Below, in pieces: positions 11,230 through 21,300 of a DNA stretch of 64,000 nucleotides. Below the pieces are notes generated by a model. The model had not been told where the DNA came from. It saw only the letters and a program-made list of their open reading frames with translations, and did not search any database. Origin of the DNA: Hydrangea macrophylla (taxonomy: Eukaryota; Streptophyta; Magnoliopsida; Cornales; Hydrangeaceae); assembly GCA_033977485.1 (NCBI GenBank), contig CM066983.1, positions 64,652,010-64,716,009 of the forward strand, in the 5' to 3' direction. Position 1 is the first letter of the stretch. Each line of letters begins with the position of its first letter. A program made the position numbers and the translations under genes.

Positions 11230-12498
11230 TGCAAAAAATTACGTGAAAACTACAATAACCCTACAAGGGCGGAACTAGGGTTGCCTTAAACTGCTAAAAC
11301 GGATTGCTGTAGTAGACGAATCGAGAACACGGGCTCGATAACAGCTCACGATCTTCTGCCGTATTCCTTTGCTGCCAGAATATCGAACTGAGTGTGGGCT
11401 CTTTCGAAATCCTTTCTGTTTTCTGTTCTCCCTCTTTTTCGCTCTATTTTCTATTTCGAGTTATAATTCTTTATATAGAAAAACGCTAACTGAGAAGAGA
11501 GCCAAAGCAGCATATATATAGGCTACGATAGGGACCATAAGAAGTCCATAAGGAATAGGCTTCCTTATGGAATTAGAAAACCCTAATTCGAACTGAATCA
11601 GATTCCTATTTCCATAAATTATAATTCATACCACTAAAGAATTATAATTGCACTCCTATCCTTATCTCAAAAATATATTTCGAGCTCCATGTTATTAAAT
11701 GCTTATTATCTCCCCATGTTAAGATTACAGATATCCATTAATTAAATATAATTACTGACAATCATATTTAATTAATTTCTTAAAATTCCTTGAGATCCTC
11801 TGCTTAACTTATCTGATATGTCGGATACAAAATCCACCTGCAGGATTTGACATAATCAAAACTTATAAGCTTTCTCAAGGGGATATCATCAATCCCAAAA
11901 TTGAGACATGGATTCCATCATTAATTAATATCCACCACACAATTAATATTGCCACCCAATCCAATGAGATATTGACCCATTTAAGGATCTCACCCTTTTA
12001 GGGATCAAAGTGTAAATATCAAATGTACGTGTCTACAAATTAACTTAGGATTTAGAGCATAAGCACTCATAATAGCCATGAGGTATTAATTATCTTATAA
12101 GTCAGTATAAAGATAATTACCCCAAGTCAGTCCCGTTTAATACACAAAGTGTACCAGCATAGTGAGTTGAAACTATACCGTTTTCCGTAGTCAAGACAAA
12201 CCTACTACAACACCATGTTGCAGTCCTACCGATGGTGTGTCCAATCCCATCTAAGACTGTCAACCAAAATCTTACCTTCTATAATATCTGATGGCCTGAT
12301 CTTCCGTGTGTAAGCCGAACTCTACACACCAAACCACCTACTATATAGAATGAGAGACACACATGCATAATATTAAAATATAATACAAACATTGTCCACA
12401 TAGATTCTAAAAAAAAAAATAAAATGGATTAACTGATTTTATTAAATGAATAATAAATCAACTACATAAAGCATGGCTTTTAGTATATATCCCTAACA
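11230..12498 (-). repeat. probable solo LTR (Ty1/copia-like), minus orientation
   Basis: Read on the minus strand the segment starts TGTTAGGGATATATAC at 12498 and ends near TTTTTTGCA at 11230, giving TG...CA ends. A TATA-rich promoter-like stretch lies near 11510. No protease, RT or integrase coding lies on either side, so it looks like a solo LTR inside an intron of the gene remnant. The right edge is the firmer one; I could not find a matching 5-bp target duplication, so the left edge is approximate. Confidence 0.5.
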
Positions 12499-13163
12499 AT
12501 GCCTTCAACTTATCAAACCAAAATTAAAGAATAATCTCCAAACTATAAAGCAATGGTAAAGGCAAAACATAGCCGTAATGACATGAACACTAGGAAAGAC
12601 ATCGTGAACTATATAAATCATCTGATATCAACTCTAATCATCCTAAAGCAGAGGCTTCAAATTAGTGCTTCTGAAACCTATAGAACTTAGAACACAATTG
12701 GTGAATCCATTAAATGAACTCTAACCAAAATCAATACTCATAATCAGCTTTAAATAATCTAAAATGAACTACAATCAATTGAAATTGGAAAATGAACTAA
12801 ACTTTTGGGCAAAGCTACTGAAATCAATTGAAATGATATCCTAAAAGCAATTTACACTAGTAAATGAAATTGCAAAGTAAATTCATTGCCCTAATTTGAA
12901 AAATATGTGAAATCAAAAAGAATATTTGTTCATTTCATAGCCCTAAGACTGTACAGGTCACTATACTTGAACAAAGCTACAATCCGACTCAACAATATTC
13001 ATGTAGCATACTAAATTCACTTGACATTTGTGCATCAGTCGCCAAAAGCAATGTGAATCAGTTACCAAAAGCAATTTACATTTGTAAATGAAAATGCTAA
13101 GTATCATAGCCCTAATTTGAACAATATGTGAAATCAAACACAATATTAATGTTATATTTGTAC
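12499..13163. other. AT-rich stretch, probable first intron of the gene remnant
   Basis: No coding signal or terminal repeat is seen. It lies between the possible start exon (ending 13164, followed by a GT donor) and the solo LTR. Confidence 0.3.
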
Positions 13164-13176
13164 CTTTCTTCCCCAT

Positions 13177-13480
13177 TTTTTTAATTTTCAGAGCTTCAAT
13201 GTTCGCTTCTTCAACTTCAATGGTGACTTAGGATTTTTGAAGCTTCAATTATGATGATTCTTCACCTTCAATGTCTACTTAGGGTTTTCAAGCTTCATAT
13301 GGTCGATTTCTTCACTTTTAGGGAAAAAATCGATGGTGAATATCGTTGTCTCTTCATAATCTTTGACTTTTTCGTCTCTTCAATGCTGAATATCTTCGTA
13401 TTTGCGCTTTGTGTTCTTCGTCTCTGCCTTTGCAATCTCCGAGTTCTTCCTCTTCAGTGTTGAATGTTGAGTCTGTCTTG
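13177..13480 (-). other. possible 5' leader of the gene remnant
   Basis: On the minus strand the sequence just ahead of MGKK holds repeated GAAG/TTGAAG phrases (several variants of ATTGAAGnTGAAGAA). Together they read as a purine-rich leader with internal repeats. Assignment as a leader is inference. Confidence 0.3.
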
Positions 13481-13727
13481 TTTTTGATTACTGAGTTGCA
13501 AAAGAAATGATAAGGGCATTTTTGTCCTAAAGTCTTACAAGGACTTCTAATTAAGTCCTGTTTCTAAATGGGCCTAAGTTCATATGAATGAGCTATTTAG
13601 GACTAAAAACAATTGTTCCATTATTTAATTAAAATAAACGATTAGGCCAGTCTAACACACTTGGTTCGACGAGACAAACATGGTTCGGTTCCATGTTTAT
13701 TGCATTAGTACATATACTTCATATTAG

Positions 13728-13933
13728 GGGTGTTTATACGTCGGTTTGGTCAATTTTTTTGGCCCGGTGTTTTCATATTTTTAAAACCGACCGAAGTGGT
13801 TGGTACAGTCGGTTTTGTAGGTTTTTTGGTCGGTTCGGTTCGATTTTTAGCTGTGATTAATTTTTTAAAAATCAACCAAATTGGTCGGTTCTATCAGTCA
13901 GTTCAGTCCATCAGTTTTGTTGAACACCTCTAA
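13728..13933. mobile_element. small hAT-like MITE
   Basis: Ends are inverted: AGGGGTGTTTA on the left and GAACACCTCT on the right. The inside is rich in GGTCGGTT/AACCGACC words. Flanks TTCATATT and TTCCATATT suggest an imperfect 8-bp target duplication. No coding capacity. Confidence 0.55.
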
Positions 13934-14130
13934 TTCCATATTACAGAGGGTATTTTCTATTTGGCAATAATTTTTTAAGTTCACAAGTGATTATAAAACT
14001 CTATAGTATAAATAAACCTGTTTGGCAAGTTAGATTTTATGATTTAATCACAAAAAATATGAGCCAACTGTAAAAATTTGCAATTAAACATAAGTTAGTT
14101 TGAACATCTTTTAATCTAAAGTATTTATTA

Positions 14131-14423
14131 CTCCCTCCGTCCCATAATAAGTGTCCACATTTCCTTTTCTGGATGTCCCACAATAAGTGTCCACTTTTCC
14201 TAAATTGGCATATAGCTTTTACTTACTTTCCAAAACTACCCTTATAATAAAGACAAAGTAGCATTTATTTGTGGCCTCAAAAGAAGCGAAAAGTCAAACA
14301 CCCATCACATCTAAGGGCAAAATTGGAAAGTGACCATTTAATGAACCAAAAAAACTAAAATAATACAACTTTCTTAAACAATGTGCAAAATTGAAGTGGA
14401 CACTTATTATGGGACGGAGTGAG
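14131..14423. mobile_element. Stowaway-type MITE (mariner-like)
   Basis: The left end CTCCCTCCGTCCCATAATAA pairs with the right end TTATTATGGGACGGAGTGAG. Both sides are flanked by TA (14129-14130 and 14424-14425). TIR sequence and TA target site are those of Stowaway. Length 293 bp, no ORF. Confidence 0.88.
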
Positions 14424-14869
14424 TATTATATATATATGTATATGTATATAAATATATATATTTTTTTTTTCATTTTTTTACAATTAAATTGTAAAAACAG
14501 GTGCCCCACAGTTACACAAAAATGTCTGAATCTTCTCAACTTGAGTGGGTCCAGTACCCTAATCTGCCTCAAAACTAAGATGCTGATTCCAAGATCAGAT
14601 GGCTAGGATCTCTTCTAATCATAGATCTCTTTAATCATTTAACCATTTTCATTTTGATTGCCTTTTTAAGCATACACATACTTAGATCGCCTACTACGGT
14701 CCATGATGAGGCTGACACGTGGGACATCCTACTTTTCTAACGACTCAACTTCTGAGATGTCTGATGATTAAGATCAGACGTTGGGGACAATGATCTGATT
14801 AACAGAAGAAGACAAAAAGTGGAAATGACACATGATGATTGATGGAACTTTTGAGCATCTGAAACAAAT

Positions 14870-14931
14870 TCACTGTACACAAAAACACACACACACACAT
14901 CTCAACCGAACTGTTTACAGAAAAGAGTGAA

Positions 14932-14967
<36 letters not shown>

Positions 14968-15000
14968 TCTCATCTTCACGGCAAAGATCCGAGAAAAATA
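14870..15000. repeat. CA and CT microsatellites ahead of the TPX2 gene
   Basis: (CA)n runs at about 14884-14900 and 14952-14967, with a (CT)n run at about 14934-14951. They lie in the promoter or leader of the following gene. CT-rich leader repeats are common in plant 5' UTRs. Confidence 0.75.
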
Positions 15001-15143
15001 CACTGTTTTGTGTGTGTTTGTGTGTGTTTTGAGTTTCCTCTACTTCACGTTTGGTTTAAGATTCCTCTAAATCAGACTAAAACCACACACATTCGTTCCC
15101 CTTGATTTGATCCGTTTCTCTCTCTTCTGATCTTTGTCTTCAA

Positions 15144-15294
15144 GTAATTTTCTCTCTCTAATCTTCCATCTAGTATCGTTTATTTCTCTATCCGAGTCTG
15201 TGATTTATACAATGGAGTTTTTTAAATATGTGTTGATTTGTGTTATGAATGCTAATTAATAGAAATGCTGATATGGATGATTTTGGAATTACAG
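15144..15294 (+). other. probable 5' UTR intron of the TPX2 gene
   Basis: A donor (CAA followed by GTAATTTTC at 15144) and an acceptor (TTACAG ending 15294) bracket 151 bp directly ahead of the start-codon exon. No start codon in the leader would displace the one at 15341 in frame. Inferred from splice-site form only. Confidence 0.45.
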
Positions 15295-15340
15295 GTAGTA
15301 ATTGGGAAATTTCTGATTGATGCTTTGAGGTTGGCTGATC

Positions 15341-18300
15341 ATGGCTGGAGAGGTTGAAGAACTCTTTACCCTTAATTTTCAGGTATTACATTTTTTTTTT
15401 ATTATATGTATTTGCATATTCAATTTTTGAATTCAGCACTAATTGATTTGATTTATTTTATTCAATCAATACTAGATGAATGATGAATGATCTACATTGG
15501 GGTAATTAGTACTCACTGCAAAATGGGTGATTCTAACAAAACTTTAATTTGCAACCTAAAATGCCTCCTTTATTGGGTTTAGTTCTGATTGTGTTAGATC
15601 ACTTTGATTCGGAACTGAAAATGATGTGCTTATTGTATGCTTTAAATCCATTATGTTGTAGGATTGAATTGTTGGTATTGACTACTGAGTTCAACTCTTA
15701 CATACATTTCTCTGATCTCCATGGATCATGGATCTGCACTCTTCTTTCCGTGTTCTGCAGTAGTTTGGGTGCTATAGATTCAATCTTAACTCATTGAAAG
15801 TTTCTCATCTGACTGCGATCCAAACAAGGATTTTCCTTCCATTACATACAAAATGGTGATCGTGCATAATGGGGAAAAATGATTCATATAGTTGACCCCA
15901 ATTGATTGGGACACTAGGCTTGGTTTGGTTACGTTCAAAATGGTGATGCCGACATAGGTACGCATGCTTTACGAGAACCAAACCAAACCAAACCAAAACC
16001 AAGCCTTGTGTCCCAATCAATTGGGGTTGGTTGTATGAATCATTTTTCTCCATTCTGCACGATCAAGAGCTATATGCTCATTTAAATTATATATATTCAT
16101 ATCTTGTTGCACTACATATTTCCAGGTCAGTCCAGGTCTGCCTCTCCCTCCAACCATTCCAGGCACTATGATCTCATCACTCTTTCGCACAGGTGCATCT
16201 ACAGGTCTTCGTTGCACATGGCCGAACCATCTAAGTCTATTCTCCCTTAACTTATCCTCAATATGTGTCACTCCTACAGTCTTTCGACTGTACTCATTTC
16301 TAATTCTATATTTTCTAGTCTCACCACACATCTATCTTTACATCCTCATCTCAGCTATGCTCACTTTGCTAATGTTTCTTAGTTGCCCAACACTCTGTCC
16401 CGTAGAGCATAGCTGGCCTAATAGTTGCACTATAAAATTTTACTTTAAATTTTACTGGTATTCTCCGGTCACATAATACTCCGGAAGCACTCCTCCACTT
16501 AAGCCAGCCTACTTTAATTTTATGGGTCACGTCATTACCATTCTCTCCATCTCTACTGATCATTGAACCTAGATAGCAAAAGTGTTCCCTCTTTGGGATC
16601 TCCTGATCTTTGATCTTCACTGCTTCATTGTTTCTACTTCCACTGTTGCTAAAACTACATTCCATGTATTCTGTTTCATCCTACTTATCTTTAGCCCCTT
16701 AGTCTCCAGTGCTTCTCTCTAAGCTTCCAGTTTAGTGTTCAGTCCCCCATTAGTCTCATCAACCAAGACAATATCATCTGCAAACAACATACACCATGGG
16801 ACTTTATCTTGAATGTGTCTAGTCAATTCATCCATAATTAGGGCGAACAAATAAGGGCTCAAGGCCGACCCTTGATGCAGGCCTACGGTAATTGGGAATT
16901 CTGTTGTTTCCCCAGCAGGTGATCTAATTGTAGTAACCGCTTCATCATACATATCCTTCACCACGTCAATATAACCCTTGGTCACTCCCTTCTTCTCTAG
17001 CACCCACCAAATTAAATCTCTAGGCACTCTATCATAAGCTTTCTCTAAATCAATAAAAACCATATGTAGATATTTTTTCTTCCCTCTATACGTTTCCATT
17101 AGTCTTCTAAGTAAATAAATTGCTTCCATAGTTGATCTCCCATGTATAAATCCAAACTGATTTTCTGACACTGATGTTGCGCCTCTTAAGCGATGCTCCA
17201 TCACTCTCTCCCACAGCTTCATAGTATGGCTCATCAACTTAATACCTCTATAGTTGTTGTATTGTTGTACATCTCCTTTATTATTATATATGGGCACTAG
17301 AATGCTCTTAAAATCCTATTAAAAACTTTTGTAAGCCAAGATGTCCCCATATCTCCCAAGCATTTCCAAACCTCAATGGGGATCCCATCTGGTCCTAAGG
17401 CCTTGTTGGGTTTCATCTTGTTCAAAGCAAACTCCACCTCAAATTTCCTTATTCTCCGATAGAATCTGTATTCTCTAGTTTCATCGCAACTTCCAGTTTC
17501 TTCTTCAATTGTGTTATCCATATATTTTTCATTCAGCAACTTCTCAAAATAGCTCTTCTACCTTTCCTTAATCTCTTCATCGTTCACTAATACCCTAGAG
17601 TCATCGCTTTTTATACACTTAACCTGATTAATGTCTCTTGTTTTCCTTTCTCTTATCAAGCTTATAAATACATTTTTCTCCCTCTCTAGTGTCTAGCTTG
17701 GTGTAGAAGTCGTCATAGGCTTCCATTTTAGCAACTCTAACTGTCCTTTTAACCTCCTTATTTGCACATTTATAGTTCTTGAAGTTTTCCTCACTTCTAT
17801 CATTTTGCCACTTCTTAAAGCTATCCTTTTTGGTTTTTACTACAGCTTGTACTTTTTTCTTTCCACCACCAAGTATCTTTAGATGCTAAGCCTCTTCCCT
17901 TCGCTCTCCAAGGACCTCCTTCGGTGTTCTCGTGATGCACCCTGTCAATCCATCCCACATAGTATTGCTTCCATCTTCCAAATTCATGAGAATGGTTCGA
18001 AAACTCGGTTGATTCCGAGTTGTATCAGGCGAGTTAACTCGGTTTCGGTAGGTACCGATATGAGTCAACTCGGCGATACTGAGTTGAGACACCGATGTAC
18101 ATTGCAGTTTTTACTCCGTAGTTTTTCTTCTGAAGCTGGATAAATTGTAAATTAGTTCTCCCATATTCGTATGAGGTGTTTCAGTTGTTCTTTTATTGCT
18201 TTTCTAACATCTACTCCTTTTTTATGGGCAGGGAGATTCTTTACACTCTGGTTCCATCTCATTTGGAAGGTTTGAAAATGAGTCCTTGTCCTGGGAAAGA

Positions 18301-21300
18301 AGATCGTCCTTCTCACACAATAGGTATCTTGAGGAGGTTGAGAAATACTCCAAACCCGGTTCTGTTACTGAGAAGAAGGCTTACTTTGAAGCTCATTTCA
18401 AAAAGAAGGCCCTTCAGAGCCAGAGTTCATCTGATTGCCAAAATGGAAATGAATACCCAACTAGTGAAACTGAGTTCTCAGAGAACGTGGCTGACAGTGA
18501 TGAATATGACCATGTTAACGAGGCTAGCCATTTTGCGCACTTTGACCATAGTCCCGATGGTTCGGCATCTGATGGAGAGTTTGTGGTGATTGAATGTGAA
18601 AGTGTAAACATGGAAATTCCATATTCTGAAACTCATGTTGAACCTGCTGTAAAAAATGTAGATATAGTTGGGAGTAGTGTGCCTGAGCATGTCAAGCCTC
18701 GGGAAACACACCAATCTGAAGCTGGAGAATTTCTCGTATGTAGTGCAGAACCAGAATTAGCAGTTAAGATAGACGGTAATGAAGCAGTGGTAAATGTGGA
18801 TTTGACATCGAAAGCCGTTGATATGTCTCCCAATAGTCAGACAATTGGGAAAAAAGATTGTGCTAGTTCTGAACTGGAACAAGAGCCATCTGCTAAGGTG
18901 CATATTTTATAGCATGTTTGGTTCACTTTAATTTGAATCGTCATATGGCCCATATCCAAAATCTATTTAGTATTTTAAAGTAAAATTTAGATAAGTATGA
19001 GCTTTTACAAGAATTCTTGTTTAATGACAATTTCTATATTTTCTTGGAATGACAAAATTCATGATTATAAGCACCACTTTTGAAATGGGCACAATTTTCC
19101 TAAATGAAACTAATTGAGATCATCATTTTTTTTTAGTTAAAAAATGCTATGTAAGAGGATGAATGCAATTATTGCATTCAAGGATGTCCTTCCGTGATGT
19201 TATTTAATTTCTAATTTCCACAAGTGTTTTATTCTGTATCATGCGGTTTTGCCCTTTCTTTTTGTATTACGAGCTGTTTGGGAAAGCACAAAAAAAAGCA
19301 TGGCTCTTTGGTTCATTTCTTGCGTAGGAGTCTATACCTAGTCTAGTATATCTCTTAAAACTGGTTCTTTGTCAAACCAACATAATCGTGGTTCTCAAAG
19401 CCTCAAACAAGCCTCACAGAAGTTGAGATCGGACTGATCTGGATTCTATTAAGCATTCCCAAAAAGACCATTAGTGGTTGGAATTGGCAGTTAGGCTTTT
19501 CCCTATTGCATTTTTCTTTCATTCGGCTTACACTGTTTGATATCATGACTCTTAGGTGACGGCTGCATCAGAAATGAAATGTACAAAGCCCAGATTGACG
19601 TCTCAGGTCAATGTTACAAAGGCTCAGAGAAGTGAATCAAGTGAAGCATCTAATGACTCATCAAAGAAACCTAGTAGAAGGGAAAGAGAGGGTTCTCTGA
19701 GAACAAAAACAGAAAAGCAGTCATCACATGCTGCTGCTCCAAATACACATTCGACACCCCAAACTTCAAAACCAGAGGCAAGTGTGATAAAAGAAGAGAA
19801 AGATTAAGCCTTAATCTAAGGACTAGTCACAGCTGTAATACCCTACTTAGGCTCTGTTTGGTTCATGCATTTAGTGAGGGAAACTGAAGGAAAACACTTT
19901 TCTTTGTTTGGTTCATAGTAAAATAGTGAGGGAAATAAGACAAAAGAGAAAATGTGGTGAGAAATAAGTCACTTCCCTCCATTGTTGCTAATAGTTATTG
20001 TTAGAAAACTTTTACTTTTTTGAGCATGGAGGAAAACAACAGGGAACTAGTTTTTCCTTCTTGTTTTCATTTTCATTTTCATTTTCATTTTCTTATTGTT
20101 CTTTTAGTCCGCAAGCCAGACATAGCTTTAATATTATTTATCTGTAAGTTATGCAGCACTGTTCCTGTTGTTGGTATTGTCAGAACTATGATTATTATTA
20201 ATTGTTGTGTCCCATGTGTATTTGACGAGTAGATGTTCCTGGTTTTACAACATTTGTCTTTGCTCATGGTCACTGGATGTTTCTTTTGGCACAGGATTCT
20301 GGAACTTCAAGTGCAAGAGGAAATCGTGAGAACAAGAGGTATGTAATTTTCTGGGTCTGCAATATATCAAAATCTATTCCTTCATTTTTAAACACTCAAA
20401 TTCTATTATTTCCTTGTATTCTGTAGCAGTGAAAAAGACTTGAGGGCGAAAAAAGTTGAAACTCAGTATTCTGCGTCGGAGAGGCTTTTTCCAAAAACAA
20501 GTCTAACTTCAAACAGGTTTATAAGAAGAAATTCTATCAAAGCTTGAGAGAGTATATATATTACATGCTGACCTTTTGAGTTTGATATTGAGGTTTTTTT
20601 TTTTTTTTTGTAGGCCAAAGAAAAATATGGATTCAACTAAACCAGACTTGAAGCAAAGCACTGCATCTTTACGTTTTCGGAGCGATGAACGAGCAGAAAA
20701 GAGGAAAGAAGTAAGGAAGCTTTCTTAATGAAGTTTTCTTTAGGTTTAGATTGGTTCATGGATTTGGAATGGAAAACACGAAGGACTAGTTTGGTTAATA
20801 AGGAAAACAGTGACGAAAATAGTGATGATAATAGAATATAGTGCGAATAAATTTTAATTTTGAATTTTCTTATTTTACGACTATATTGTGAATTGCCTTA
20901 ATTTTTTTTGTATTATAAGCATTGAGGAAACACAAGGAACATCTTTTCCTTTCCGTTTTCTTTTCCTTCTCTAAATTTATGAACCAAACACAGCCTTAAT
21001 GTTCAAAATACTAAAATTATCTTCTCTACATGGATTTATTCGTTATTGTTCCTGATCATTTTCAGTTTTATATGAAGTTGGAGGAGAAAATACATGCAAA
21101 GGAGGCTGAGATGAATCAAATTCAAGCAAAAACACAGGTACATGAATTCATCCCATTAATACAGCAAAATACTATGAAATCACAGTGAATAAGCTTCAAG
21201 TATCCTCCAAAAGTTATTAAGACTCGATTCCCAGATTCTTTTTTCTAAAATTGCGTGAAAACAGATTCTTGATTTTGTATCATGTATAAGTAAAGCTAGT

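Larger units (their letters stand above)
7960..13176 (-). pseudogene. decayed multi-exon gene, PMD/DUF1985-like N-part and coiled-coil C-part
   Basis: Exons inferred on the minus strand: possible start exon 13176-13164 (MGKK); 10924-10226; about 10141-10007; 9683-8385; 8059-7960, cut by the LTR insertion. The second exon reads KKTPFWHLFNAFL, a diverged core, then RWAEAV. The third gives CLCEHTSF and PRFIKWNLIDL. This arrangement resembles the N-terminal domain of plant PMD-like/DUF1985 proteins, often joined to a C-terminal Ulp1 protease and common in MULE-type cargo. The fourth exon has an acidic Asp/Glu-rich stretch followed by about 200 residues of Lys/Glu-rich coiled coil, which continues in the last exon. 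In-frame stops interrupt the exons (FL*KR near 10735, TTK*AF near 10362, a TAA near 10330, VDE*HES near 9595, DFE*IY near 9210). The third exon may also carry an indel at its junction. Family assignment is from memory of motifs; no Ulp1 domain is visible, but it would lie left of the window. Confidence 0.6.

Noticed and set aside
11230..12498. Full retrotransposon within the intron
   Set aside because: No coding domain on either side and only one LTR-like unit.
18414..18833. Minus-strand ORFs within TPX2 exon 2
   Set aside because: Shadows of the coding strand.
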